From the NCBI GenBank assembly GCA_951213105.1, contig OX578135.1:158543750-158607749 (forward strand): a stretch of DNA of 64,000 nucleotides, read 5' to 3'. Of this stretch, positions 51,593-64,000 are shown piece after piece; position 1 is the stretch's first letter, and every line of letters begins with the position of its first letter. The DNA is from Amaurobius ferox. Taxonomy: Eukaryota; Arthropoda; Arachnida; Araneae; Amaurobiidae. The translations under genes were made by a program, and so were the position numbers. The notes beneath the pieces are model-generated. The model was not told where the DNA came from. It made no database searches and worked only from the letters and a program-made list of their open reading frames with translations.

Positions 51593-53359
51593 CCGAATAC
51601 CCGTTGAAAATCAACGGTCTCGCAATAAGCAATCCCTGAATAATGAAAATTTTTTAATAATTCGCCTTTCACATTTATTCGACAAATCGAATATTTTGGT
51701 GTGCAGGAGAAAATATTCGGAAACTAAATTCGAGCATTTCTTCCTTTCGAATTATCTACCCTTACACTACATTAAAGTCTATCTCATCCCGAGGCACTCC
51801 TATATTATTATTTCTCCTTTGGAACTTTTTTCTGTGAAGCACATCCATAAATGAACATTTTTTTAAAAACTCTGTTTGTCTTGTGTTTTTTATCAGATGA
51901 TTGGCCCAAATACCAAATATCAAGCCTCTATCACATTTAAAAGGAAGCGTGCCTCATTTAATAGGAAAATCGAACATATTAATGTGCGCAACCCTTAAAG
52001 TAGCAAATATTGGAAATCTAAAATTTCACACTCTCTTCCTTTCAAACTATCTACCCGTACATCAAATTTGAAGTCGCTATCCTATCGAGAAGCATGTTTT
52101 TTTATCACTTCACCTTTCGAACGTTTTTCTGTGTAGCACCCGGTTAAAGAACATTTTTGTCAAACTGTATTCATCTTTGGTTTTTTTTGTCAAATGGTTA
52201 GCCCATATACTAAATTTCAAGTCTCTATCACATTGTAAAGGAGGCATTTTTCATTTGTTCGGTAAATCGAACATTTTAGTGAGCGGAATCCCCTACAATA
52301 ACAAATGTTGGAAAACTGAAATTGCACACTTTCTTCCTTTCCAACTTTTTAGCCGTACACTAAATTTGAAGTCTCTATCTCATCGCGAAGCATACTTTTC
52401 TAGCATTTCATCTTTCGAATGCTTTTGTGTGGAGTACCCATCCCTTAACTATACATTTTTGAAAAACTCTATTCTTTTTGTGACTTCTGTCAGATTATTT
52501 TCCCATATATCAAATATTAAGCCTCTATCACGTTTTAAAAGAGGCGTTTCTCCTTTATTCCGATAATCGAACATTTTGGTGTGCGGCACCCCCTAAAGTA
52601 GAAAATATTGGTAAACTGAAATTTTACAATTTCTTCCTTTCAAACTACCTACCCTTATACCAAATTTGATATCTCTATCTCAATCCGAAGCATGGTTATT
52701 TATCAATTCACTTTTCGAACGTTTTACTCTGGAGCACCCCCTTAAACGAACATTTTTGAAAAACTATATTTGCCTTGGGTGTTTCCATCAAATGATTAGC
52801 CCATATACCGAATTTCAAGCCTCTATCAAATTTTAAAGGAGCGTTTTATCATTTATTCTGCAAATCGAATATTTTGGTGTGCAGCACCCCCTTAAGTAGA
52901 AAATACTGGAAATCTGAAATTGCACGCTTTCTTCCTTTCGAACGGTTTACCAATACACCAAATTTGAAGTCTCTATCTCATCGCAAAGCATTCTTTCCTA
53001 TCATTTCACTTTTCGAACGTTTTGGTGTGCTGCACCCCCTTTAAGTAGAAAATATTGGAAATCTGAAATTGCGCACTTTCTTCCTTTCGAGTGATTTACC
53101 CATATACCAAATTTGAAGTCTCTATCTCATCGCAAAGCATGCTTTCCCATCATTTCACTTTTCGAACGTTTTGGTGTGGGGCACCCCCTCTATAGAACGT
53201 TTTCGAAAAATTCGATTTTTCCAGGGGGGTTTTATTGAACCACCGAGCCGTGTACCAAATTGCAAGTCTCTATCTATTCGGGAAGTGCCTAAAAAAAGCG
53301 TGACAGACTGACAGACGGACAGACAGACAGACGGACACTTGGCAATTAGTATATACTAG
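51593..53359 (+). repeat. Unit 27 (1767 bp)
   Basis: Same haplotype as units 26 and 28 but with the short GACA tail and 'tattgaaccacc' (53232). Private 'gtttttttatcac' (52096). Confidence 0.9.
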
Positions 53360-55138
53360 CCGAATACCCGTTGAAAATCAACGGTCTCGCAATAAGCAAT
53401 CCCTGAATAATGAAAATTTTTTAATAATTCGCCTTTCACATTTATTCGACAAATCGAATATTTTGGTGTGCAGGAGAAAATATTCGGAAACTAAATTCGA
53501 GCATTTCTTCCTTTCGAATTATCTACCCTTACACTACATTAAAGTCTATCCCATCCCGAGGCACTCCTATATTATTATTTCTCCTTTGGAACTTTTTTCT
53601 GTGAAGCACATCCATAAATGAACATTTTTTTAAAAACTCTGTTTGTCTTGTGTTTTTTATCAGATGATTGGCCCAAATACCAAATATCAAGCCTCTATCA
53701 CATTTAAAAGGAAGCGTGCCTCATTTAATAGGAAAATCGAACATATTAATGTGCGCAACCCTTAAAGTAGCAAATATTGGAAATCTAAAATTTCACACTC
53801 TCTTCCTTTCAAACTATCTACCCGTACATCAAATTTGAAGTCGCTATCCTATCGAGAAGCATGTTTTTCTATCACTTCACCTTTCGAACGTTTTTCTGTG
53901 TAGCACCCGGTTAAAGAACATTTTTGTCAAACTGTATTCATCTTTGGTTTTTTTTGTCAAATGGTTAGCCCATATACTAAATTTCAAGTCTCTATCACAT
54001 TGTAAAGGAGGCATTTTTCATTTGTTCGGTAAATCGAACATTTTAGTGAGCGGAATCCCCTACAATAACAAATGTTGGAAAACTGAAATTGCACACTTTC
54101 TTCCTTTCCAACTTTTTAGCCGTACACTAAATTTGAAGTCTCTATCTCATCGCGAAGCATACTTTTCTAGCATTTCATCTTTCGAATGCTTTTGTGTGGA
54201 GTACCCATCCCTTAACTATACATTTTTGAAAAACTCTATTCTTTTTGTGACTTCTGTCAGATTATTTTCCCATATATCAAATATTAAGCCTCTATCACGT
54301 TTTAAAAGAGGCGTTTCTCCTTTATTCCGATAATCGAACATTTTGGTGTGCGGCACCCCCTAAAGTAGAAAATATTGGTAAACTGAAATTTTACAATTTC
54401 TTCCTTTCAAACTACCTACCCTTATACCAAATTTGATATCTCTATCTCAATCCGAAGCATGGTTATTTATCAATTCACTTTTCGAACGTTTTACTCTGGA
54501 GCACCCCCTTAAACGAACATTTTTGAAAAACTATATTTGCCTTGGGTGTTTCCATCAAATGATTAGCCCATATACCGAATTTCAAGCCTCTATCAAATTT
54601 TAAAGGAGCGTTTTATCATTTATTCTGCAAATCGAATATTTTGGTGTGCAGCACCCCCTTAAGTAGAAAATACTGGAAATCTGAAATTGCACGCTTTCTT
54701 CCTTTCGAACGGTTTACCAATACACCAAATTTGAAGTCTCTATCTCATCGCAAAGCATTCTTTCCTATCATTTCACTTTTCGAACGTTTTGGTGTGCTGC
54801 ACCCCCTTTAAGTAGAAAATATTGGAAATCTGAAATTGCGCACTTTCTTCCTTTCGAGTGATTTACCCATATACCAAATTTGAAGTCTCTATCTCATCGC
54901 AAAGCATGCTTTCCCATCATTTCACTTTTCGAACGTTTTGGTGTGGGGCACCCCCTCTATAGAACGTTTTCGAAAATTTCGATTTTTCCAGGGGGGTTTT
55001 ATCGAACCACCGAGCCGTGTACCAAATTGCAAGTCTCTATCTATTCGGGAAGTGCCTAAAAAAAGCGTGACAGACTGACAGACGGACAGACAGACGGACA
55101 GACAGACAGACGGACACTTGGCAATTAGTATATACTAG
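53360..55138 (+). repeat. Unit 28 (1779 bp)
   Basis: Unit-26 haplotype with the long GACA tail. Private 'gtctatcccatcccg' (53546). Confidence 0.9.
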
Positions 55139-56905
55139 CCGAATACCCGTTGAAAATCAACGGTCTCGCAATAAGCAATCCCTGAATAATGAAAATTTTT
55201 TAATAATTCGCCTTTCACATTTATTCGACAAATCGAATATTTTGGTGTGCAGGAGAAAATATTCGGAAACTAAATTCGAGCATTTCTTCCTTTCGAATTA
55301 TCTACCCTTACACTACATTAAAGTCTATCTCATCCCGAGGCACTCCTATATTATTATTTCTCCTTTGGAACTTTTTTCTGTGAAGCACATCCATAAATGA
55401 ACATTTTTGAAAAACTCTGTTTGTCTTGTGTTTTTTATCAGATGATTGGCCCAAATACCAAATATCAAGCCTCTATCACATTTAAAAGGAAGCGTGCCTC
55501 ATTTAATAGGAAAATCGAACATATTAATGTGCGCAACCCTTAAAGTAGCAAATATTGGAAATCTAAAATTTCACACTCTCTTCCTTTCAAACTATCTACC
55601 CGTACATCAAATTTGAAGTCGCTATCCTATCGAGAAGCATGTTTTTCTATCACTTCACCTTTCGAACGTTTTTCTGTGTAGCACCCGGTTAAAGAACATT
55701 TTTGTCAAACTGTATTCATCTTTGGTTTTTTTTGTCAAATGGTTAGCCCATATACTAAATTTCAAGTCTCTATCACATTGTAAAGGAGGCATTTTTCATT
55801 TGTTCGGTAAATCGAACATTTTAGTGAGCGGAATCCCCTACAATAACAAATGTTGGAAAACTGAAATTGCACACTTTCTTCCTTTCCAACTTTTTAGCCG
55901 TACACTAAATTTGAAGTCTCTATCACATCGCGAAGCATACTTTTCTAGCATTTCATCTTTCGAATGCTTTTGTGTGGAGTACCCATCCCCTTAACTATAC
56001 ATTTTTGAAAAACTCTATTCTTTTTGTGACTTCTGTCAGATTATTTTCCCATATATCAAATATTAAGCCTCTATCACGTTTTAAAAGAGGCGTTTCTCCT
56101 TTATTCCGATAATCGAACATTTTGGTGTGCGGCACCCCCTAAAGTAGAAAATATTGGTAAACTGAAATTTTACAATTTCTTCCTTTCAAACTACCTACCC
56201 TTATACCAAATTTGATATCTCTATCTCAATCCGAAGCATGGTTATTTATCAATTCACTTTTCGAACGTTTTACTCTGGAGCACCCCCTTAAACGAACATT
56301 TTTGAAAAACTATATTTGCCTTGGGTGTTTCCATCAAATGATTAGCCCATATACCGAATTTCAAGCCTCTATCAAATTTTAAAGGAGCGTTTTATCATTT
56401 ATTCTGCAAATCGAATATTTTGGTGTGCAGCACCCCCTTAAGTAGAAAATATTGGAAATCTGAAATTGCTCGCTTTCTTCCTTTCGAACGGTTTACCAAT
56501 ACACCAAATTTGAAGTCTCTATCTCATCGCAAAGCATTCTTTCCTATCATTTCACTTTTCGATCGTTTTGGTGTGCTGCACCCCCTTTAAGTAGAAAATA
56601 TTGGAAATCTGAAATTGCGCACTTTCTTCCTTTCGAGTGATTTACCCATATACCAAATTTGAAGTCTCTATCTCATCGCAAAGCATGCTTTCCCATCATT
56701 TCACTTTTCGAACGTTTTGGTGTGGGGCACCCCCTCTATAGAACGTTTTCGAAAAATTCGATTTTTCCAGGGGGGTTTTATTGAACCACCGAGCCGTGTA
56801 CCAAATTGCAAGTCTCTATCTATTCGGGAAGTGCCTAAAAAAAGCGTGACAGACTGACAGACGGACAGACAGACAGACGGACACTTGGCAATTAGTATAT
56901 ACTAG
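55139..56905 (+). repeat. Unit 29 (1767 bp)
   Basis: Reverts to 'atttttgaaaaactctgtttg' without the extra T and to the full 'catccccttaac'. 'cgatcgttttgg' present. Private 'attgctcgctttc' (56465). Confidence 0.9.
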
Positions 56906-58673
56906 CCGAATACCCGTTGAAAATCAACGGTCTCGCAATAAGCAATCCCTGAATAATGAAAATTTTTTAATAATTCGCCTTTCACATTTATTCGACAAAT
57001 CGAATATTTTGGTGTGCAGGAGAAAATATTCGGAAACTAAATTCGAGCATTTCTTCCTTTCGAATTATCTACCCTTACACTACATTAAAGTCTATCTCAT
57101 CCCGAGGCACTCCTATATTATTATTTCTCCTTTGGAACTTTTTTCTGTGAAGCACATCCATAAATGAACATTTTTTTAAAAACTCTGTTTGTCTTGTGTT
57201 TTTTATCAGATGATTGGCCCAAATACCAAATATCAAGCCTCTATCACATTTAAAAGGAAGCGTGCCTCATTTAATAGGAAAATCGAACATATTAATGTGC
57301 GCAACCCTTAAAGTAGCAAATATTGGAAATCTAAAATTTCACACTCTCTTCCTTTCAAACTATCTACCCGTACATCAAATTTGAAGTCGCTATCCTATCG
57401 AGAAGCATGTTTTTCTATCACTTCACCTTTCGAACGTTTTTCTGTGTAGCACCCGGTTAAAGAACATTTTTGTCAAACTGTATTCATCTTTGGTTTTTTT
57501 TGTCAAATGGTTAGCCCATATACTAAATTTCAAGTCTCTATCACATTGTAAAGGAGGCATTTTTCATTTGTTCGGTAAATCGAACATTTTAGTGAGCGGA
57601 ATCCCCTACAATAACAAATGTTGGAAAACTGAAATTGCACACTTTCTTCCTTTCCAACTTTTTAGCCGTACACTAAATTTGAAGTCTCTATCACATCGCG
57701 AAGCATACTTTTCTAGCATTTCATCTTTCGAATGCTTTTGTGTGGAGTACCCATCCCCTTAACTATACATTTTTGAAAAACTCTATTCTTTTTGTGACTT
57801 CTGTCAGATTATTTTCCCATATATCAAATATTAAGCCTCTATCACGTTTTAAAAGAGGCGTTTCTCCTTTATTCCGATAATCGAACATTTTGGTGTGCGG
57901 CACCCCCTAAAGTAGAAAATATTGGTAAACTGAAATTTTACAATTTCTTCCTTTCAAACTACCTACCCTTATACCAAATTTGATATCTCTATCTCAATCC
58001 GAAGCATGGTTATTTATCAATTCACTTTTCGAACGTTTTACTCTGGAGCACCCCCTTAAACGAACATTTTTGAAAAACTATATTTGCCTTGGGTGTTTCC
58101 ATCAAATGATTAGCCCATATACCGAATTTCAAGCCTCTATCAAATTTTAAAGGAGCGTTTTATCATTTATTCTGCAAATCGAATATTTTGGTGTGCAGCA
58201 CCCCCTTAAGTAGAAAATATTGGAAATCTGAAATTGCACGCTTTCTTCCTTTCGAACGGTTTACCAATACACCAAATTTGAAGTCTCTATCTCATCGCAA
58301 AGCATTCTTTCCTATCATTTCACTTTTCGATCGTTTTGGTGTGCTGCACCCCCTTTAAGTAGAAAATATTGGAAATCTGAAATTGCGCACTTTCTTCCTT
58401 TCGAGTGATTTACCCATATACCAAATTTGAAGTCTCTATCTCATCGCAAAGCATGCTTTCCCATCATTTCACTTTTCGAACGTTTTGGTGTGGGGCACCC
58501 CCTCTATAGAACGTTTTCGAAAAATTCGATTTTTCCAGGGGGGTTTTATTGAACCACCGAGCCGTGTACCAAATTGCAAGTCTCTATCTATTCGGGAAGT
58601 GCCTAAAAAAAGCGTGACAGACTGACAGACGGACAGACAGACAGACGGACACTTGGCAATTAGTATATACTAG
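56906..58673 (+). repeat. Unit 30 (1768 bp)
   Basis: Extra T in 'acatttttttaaaaac', 'tctatcacatcgcg', 'cgatcgttttgg', 'tattgaaccacc' and the short tail. I see no private change, and it is almost the same as unit 31. Confidence 0.9.
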
Positions 58674-60441
58674 CCGAATACCCGTTGAAAATCAACGGTC
58701 TCGCAATAAGCAATCCCTGAATAATGAAAATTTTTTAATAATTCGCCTTTCACATTTAATCGACAAATCGAATATTTTGGTGTGCAGGAGAAAATATTCG
58801 GAAACTAAATTCGAGCATTTCTTCCTTTCGAATTATCTACCCTTACACTACATTAAAGTCTATCTCATCCCGAGGCACTCCTATATTATTATTTCTCCTT
58901 TGGAACTTTTTTCTGTGAAGCACATCCATAAATGAACATTTTTTTAAAAACTCTGTTTGTCTTGTGTTTTTTATCAGATGATTGGCCCAAATACCAAATA
59001 TCAAGCCTCTATCACATTTAAAAGGAAGCGTGCCTCATTTAATAGGAAAATCGAACATATTAATGTGCGCAACCCTTAAAGTAGCAAATATTGGAAATCT
59101 AAAATTTCACACTCTCTTCCTTTCAAACTATCTACCCGTACATCAAATTTGAAGTCGCTATCCTATCGAGAAGCATGTTTTTCTATCACTTCACCTTTCG
59201 AACGTTTTTCTGTGTAGCACCCGGTTAAAGAACATTTTTGTCAAACTGTATTCATCTTTGGTTTTTTTTGTCAAATGGTTAGCCCATATACTAAATTTCA
59301 AGTCTCTATCACATTGTAAAGGAGGCATTTTTCATTTGTTCGGTAAATCGAACATTTTAGTGAGCGGAATCCCCTACAATAACAAATGTTGGAAAACTGA
59401 AATTGCACACTTTCTTCCTTTCCAACTTTTTAGCCGTACACTAAATTTGAAGTCTCTATCACATCGCGAAGCATACTTTTCTAGCATTTCATCTTTCGAA
59501 TGCTTTTGTGTGGAGTACCCATCCCCTTAACTATACATTTTTGAAAAACTCTATTCTTTTTGTGACTTCTGTCAGATTATTTTCCCATATATCAAATATT
59601 AAGCCTCTATCACGTTTTAAAAGAGGCGTTTCTCCTTTATTCCGATAATCGAACATTTTGGTGTGCGGCACCCCCTAAAGTAGAAAATATTGGTAAACTG
59701 AAATTTTACAATTTCTTCCTTTCAAACTACCTACCCTTATACCAAATTTGATATCTCTATCTCAATCCGAAGCATGGTTATTTATCAATTCACTTTTCGA
59801 ACGTTTTACTCTGGAGCACCCCCTTAAACGAACATTTTTGAAAAACTATATTTGCCTTGGGTGTTTCCATCAAATGATTAGCCCATATACCGAATTTCAA
59901 GCCTCTATCAAATTTTAAAGGAGCGTTTTATCATTTATTCTGCAAATCGAATATTTTGGTGTGCAGCACCCCCTTAAGAAGAAAATATTGGAAATCTGAA
60001 ATTGCACGCTTTCTTCCTTTCGAACGGTTTACCAATACACCAAATTTGAAGTCTCTATCTCATCGCAAAGCATTCTTTCCTATCATTTCACTTTTCGATC
60101 GTTTTGGTGTGCTGCACCCCCTTTAAGTAGAAAATATTGGAAATCTGAAATTGCGCACTTTCTTCCTTTCGAGTGATTTACCCATATACCAAATTTGAAG
60201 TCTCTATCTCATCGCAAAGCATGCTTTCCCATCATTTCACTTTTCGAACGTTTTGGTGTGGGGCACCCCCTCTATAGAACGTTTTCGAAAATTTCGATTT
60301 TTCCAGGGGGGTTTTATTGAACCACCGAGCCGTGTACCAAATTGCAAGTCTCTATCTATTCGGGAAGTGCCTAAAAAAAGCGTGACAGACTGACAGACGG
60401 ACAGACAGACAGACGGACACTTGGCAATTAGTATATACTAG
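58674..60441 (+). repeat. Unit 31 (1768 bp)
   Basis: Near-identical sister of unit 30. Private 'catttaatcgac' (58753) and 'cttaagaagaaaat' (59973). Confidence 0.9.
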
Positions 60442-62220
60442 CCGAATACCCGTTGAAAATCAACGGTCTCGCAATAAGCAATCCCTGAATAATGAAAATT
60501 TTTTAATAATTCGCCTTTCACATTTATTCGACAAATCGAATATTTTGGTGTGAAGGAGAAAATATTCGGAAACTAAATTCGAGCATTTCTTCCTTTCGAA
60601 TTATCTACCCTTACACTACATTAAAGTCTATCTCATCCCGAGGCACTCCTATATTATTATTTCTCCTTTGGAACTTTTTTCTGTGAAGCACATCCATAAA
60701 TGAACATTTTTGAAAAACTCTGTTTGTCTTGTGTTTTTTATCAGATGATTGGCCCAAATACCAAATATCAAGCCTCTATCACATTTAAAAGGAAGCGTGC
60801 CTCATTTAATAGGAAAATCGAACATATTAATGTGCGCAACCCTTAAAGTAGCAAATATTGGAAATCTAAAATTTCACACTCTCTTCCTTTCAAACTATCT
60901 ACCCGTACATCAAATTTGAAGTCGCTATCCTATCGAGAAGCATGTTTTTCTATCACTTCACCTTTCGAACGTTTTTCTGTGTAGCACCCGGTTAAAGAAC
61001 ATTTTTGTCAAACTGTATTCATCTTTGGTTTTTTTTGTCAAATGGTTAGCCCATATACTAAATTTCAAGTCTCTATCACATTGTAAAGGAGGCATTTTTC
61101 ATTTGTTCGGTAAATCGAACATTTTAGTGAGCGGAATCCCCTACAATAACAAATGTTGGAAAACTGAAATTGCACACTTTCTTCCTTTCCAACTTTTTAG
61201 CCGTACACTAAATTTGAAGTCTCTATCACATCGCGAAGCATACTTTTCTAGCATTTCATCTTTCGAATGCTTTTGTGTGGAGTACCCATCCCCTTAACTA
61301 TACATTTTTGAAAAACTCTATTCTTTTTGTGACTTCTGTCAGATTATTTTCCCATATATCAAATATTAAGCCTCTATCACGTTTTAAAAGAGGCGTTTCT
61401 CCTTTATTCCGATAATCGAACATTTTGGTGTGCGGCACCCCCTAAAGTAGAAAATATTGGTAAACTGAAATTTTACAATTTCTTCCTTTCAAACTACCTA
61501 CCCTTATACCAAATTTGATATCTCTATCTCAATCCGAAGCAGGGTTATTTATCAATTCACTTTTCGACCGTTTTACTCTGGAGCACCCCCTTAAACGAAA
61601 ATTTTTGAAAAACTATATTTGCCTTGGGTGTTTCCATCAAATGATTAGCCCATATACCGAATTTCAAGCCTCTATCAAATTTTAAAGGAGCGTTTTATCA
61701 TTTATTCTGCAAATCGAATATTTTGGTGTGCAGCACCCCCTTAAGTAGAAAATACTGGAAATCTGAAATTGCACGCTTTCTTCCTTTCGAACGGTTTACC
61801 AATACACCAAATTTGAAGTCTCTATCTCATCGCAAAGCATTCTTTCCTATCATTTCACTTTTCGAACGTTTTGGTGTGCTGCACCCCCTTTAAGTAGAAA
61901 ATATTGGAAATCTGAAATTGCGCACTTTCTTCCTTTCGAGTGATTTACCCATATACCAAATTTGAAGTCTCTATCTCATCGCAAAGCATGCTTTCCCATC
62001 ATTTCACTTTTCGAACGTTTTGGTGTGGGGCAACCCCTCTATAGAACGTTTTCGAAAATTTCGATTTTTCCAGGGGGGTTTTATCGAACCACCGAGCCGT
62101 GTACCAAATTGCAAGTCTCTATCTATTCGGGAAGTGCCTAAAAAAAGCGTGACAGACTGACAGACGGACAGACAGACGGACAGACAGACAGACTGACACT
62201 TGGCAATTAGTATATACTAG
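60442..62220 (+). repeat. Unit 32 (1779 bp), mosaic
   Basis: Left: 'gtgtgaaggag' of the unit 21-25 group. Middle: 'cgaccgtttt' and 'cgaaaatttttg' of units 16, 18 and 19. Right: 'ggggcaacccct' (62029), otherwise seen only in unit 7. Private tail 'cagactgacac' (62190). Confidence 0.9.
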
Positions 62221-63994
62221 CCGAATACCCGTTGAAAATCAACGGTCTCGCAATAAGCAATCACTGAATAATGAAAATTTTTTAATAATTCGCCTTTCAC
62301 ATTTATTCGACAAATCGAATATTTTGGTGTGCAGGAGAAAATATTCGGAAACTAAATTCGAGCATTTCTTCCTTTCGAATTATCTACCCTTACACTACAT
62401 TAAAGTCTATCTCATCCCGAGGCACTCCTATATTATTATTTCTCCTTTGGAACTTTTTTCTGTGAAGCACATCCATAAATGAACATTTTTGAAAAACTCT
62501 GTCTTGTGTTTTTTATCAGATGATTGGCCCAAATACCAAATATCAAGCCTCTATCACATTTAAAAGGAAGCGTGCCTCATTTAATAGGAAAATCGAACAT
62601 ATTAATGTGCGCAACCCTTAAAGTAGCAAATATTGGAAATCTAAAATTTCACACTCTCTTCCTTTCAAACTATCTACCCGTACATCAAATTTGAAGTCGC
62701 TATCCTATCGAGAAGCATGTTTTTCTATCACTTCACCTTTCGAACGTTTTTCTGTGTAGCACCCGGTTAAAGAACATTTTTGTCAAACTGTATTCATCTT
62801 TTGTTTTTTTTTTCAAATGGTTAGCCCATATACTAAATTTCAAGTCTCTATCACATTGTAAAGGAGGCATTTTTCATTTGTTCGGTAAATCGAATATTTT
62901 AGTGAGCGGAATCCCCTACAATAACAAATGTTGGAAAACTGAAATTGCACACTTTCTTCCTTTCCAACTTTTTAGCCGTACACTAAATTTGAAGTCTCTA
63001 TCTCATCGCGAAGCATACTTTTCTAGCATTTCATCTTTCGAATGCTTTTGTGTGGAGTACCCATCCCCTTAACTATACATTTTTGAAAAACTCTATTCTT
63101 TTTGTGACTTCTGTCAGATTATTTTCCCATATATCAAATATTAAGCCTCTATCACGTTTTAAAAGAGGCGTTTCTCCTTTATTCCGATAATCGAACATTT
63201 TGGTGTGCGGCACCCCCTAAAGTAGAAAATATTGGTAAACTGAAATTTTACAATTTCTTCCTTTCAAACTACCTACCCTTATACCAAATTTGATATCTCT
63301 ATCTCAATCCGAAGCAGGGTTATTTATCAATTCACTTTTCGAACGTTTTACTCTGGAGCACCCCCTTAAACGAACATTTTTGAAAAACTATATTTGCCTT
63401 GGGTGTTTCCATCAAATGATTAGCCCATATACCGAATTTCAAGCATCTATCAATTTTAAAGGAGCGTTTTATCATTTATTCTGCAAATCGAATATTTTGG
63501 TGTGCAGCACCCCTTTAAGTAGAAAATATTGGAAATCTGAAATTGCACGCTTTCTTCCTTTCGAACGGTTTACCAATACACCAAATTTGAAGTCTCTATC
63601 TCATCGCAAAGCATTCTTTCCTATCATTTCACTTTTCGAAAGTTTTGGTGTGCTGCACCCCCTTTAAGTAAAAAATATTGGAAATCTGAAATTGCGCACT
63701 TTCTTCCTTTCGAGTGATTTACCCATATACCAAATTTGAAGTCTCTATCTCATCGCAAAGCATGCTTTCCCATCATTTCACTTTTCGAAAGTTTTGGTGT
63801 GGGGCACCCCCTCTATAGAACGTTTTCGAAAATTTCGATTTTTCCAGGGGGGTTTTATCGAACCACCGAGCCGTGTACCAAATTGCAAGTCTCTATCTAT
63901 TCGGGAAGTGCCTAAAAAAAGCGTGAGAGACTGACAGACGGACAGACAGACGGACAGACAGACAGACGGACACTTGGCAATTAGTATATACTAG
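62221..63994 (+). repeat. Unit 33 (1774 bp), mosaic
   Basis: Left half is like unit 8 ('aatcactgaata', 'cttttg' plus long T run). Right half is like unit 7 ('gcatctatcaatttt' at 63443, 'cacccctttaag'). Private 'tcgaatattttag' (62891), 'aagtaaaaaatatt' (63666) and 'gcgtgagagactg' (63921). The next unit starts at 63995. Confidence 0.9.
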
Positions 63995-64000
63995 CCGAAT
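63995..64000 (+). repeat. Start of a further unit, cut by window edge
   Basis: The window ends with 'ccgaat' directly after a normal tail, so the array continues to the right. Confidence 0.9.

Larger units (their letters stand above)
5561..63994 (+). repeat. Macrosatellite array, 33 complete ~1779-bp units
   Basis: Thirty-three direct, head-to-tail units; the next begins at 63995 and runs off the window. The modal unit is 1779 bp and the range is 1630-1781. Each holds eleven ~149-bp monomers in the order B-A-B-A-B-A-B-A-B-B-A'. In the unit at 12662 the homologous C-rich tracts start at 12775, 12908, 13056, 13204, 13354, 13502, 13655, 13803, 13953, 14101 and 14250. The head occupies the first ~113 bp and the tail (diverged A' end, (GACA)n, palindrome) the last ~190 bp. 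Units differ by a handful of substitutions and small indels. Recurring 90- and 129-codon open frames start at TTG, have no Met codon and are opened or closed by single-base indels, so the array is judged non-coding. Confidence 0.97.

Noticed and set aside
7925..61297. Recurring 90-129 codon open frames, one per unit (e.g. 13245-13517), as a repeated gene family
   Set aside because: All begin at TTG and contain no Met codon. They run across A/B monomer borders and are lengthened or shortened by single-base indels (one C lost gives 129 codons). Repetition alone explains their recurrence.
5561..63994. CRISPR array
   Set aside because: The repeats are long, contiguous and near-identical throughout. 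There are no short repeats with unique spacers and no cas genes, and the context is eukaryotic.
5561..63994. Ribosomal or histone gene tandem repeats
   Set aside because: No rRNA-like or histone-like sequence is present in a unit. The unit is wholly built of AT-rich 149-bp monomers.

Overview
The window looks like nuclear DNA of an invertebrate, probably an arthropod. It is AT-rich, has a spliced-looking exon with a poly(A) signal, and carries (GT)n-anchored and (GACA)n-anchored dispersed repeats of a style common in insect genomes. It shows no bacterial operons, ribosome-binding sites or dense coding. The species cannot be named from the sequence.

Layout. Positions 1-3166 are ordinary flank: a likely intron end (1-587), a likely last coding exon (588-1111) built mainly of eight 45-bp repeats encoding a 15-residue motif, a short 3' UTR with a poly(A) signal (1366-1371), a (GT)n-containing dispersed repeat (about 1768-2350) beginning with a 28-bp near-perfect palindrome, and unassigned AT-rich DNA. 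From 3167 to the right edge (64000) everything is one tandem repeat family, about 60.8 kb, continuing beyond the window. I find no convincing gene inside it.

The array is nested. The smallest level is a monomer of about 149 bp in two alternating types, A and B. They share a 'gcaccccct' tract, a 'taccaaattt' core and a 'tcgaacgtttt' segment. Monomers are bracketed by a unique head (a 7-bp stem hairpin, CCGTTGA-AAA-TCAACGG) and a unique tail ((GACA)n microsatellite, then 'cttggcaat', then the palindrome TAGTATATACTA). Head plus monomers plus tail make one unit. The left edge preserves a growth series: a 738-bp unit with 4 monomers, a 1656-bp unit with 10, then 33 units of about 1779 bp with 11. 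The leftmost units are the most diverged and the interior ones are nearly identical.

Read on the minus strand, each unit ends with a hairpin, a short spacer and CTAG, and has an internal ~149-bp tandem core. This is the architecture described for non-autonomous Helitron/Helentron elements of the DINE/HINE type. The best single hypothesis is therefore a macrosatellite born from a rolling-circle-type element. No Rep-helicase gene is present, so this remains an inference.

Diagnostic single-base variants trace the array's history. They show a 3541-bp two-unit duplication, a 7107-bp four-unit duplication that later lost one unit, a precise one-monomer (149 bp) deletion, three adjacent near-identical units, and repeated mosaicism consistent with unequal exchange or gene conversion. 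The many 64-129 codon open frames in the array are by-products of repetition and are not annotated as genes.
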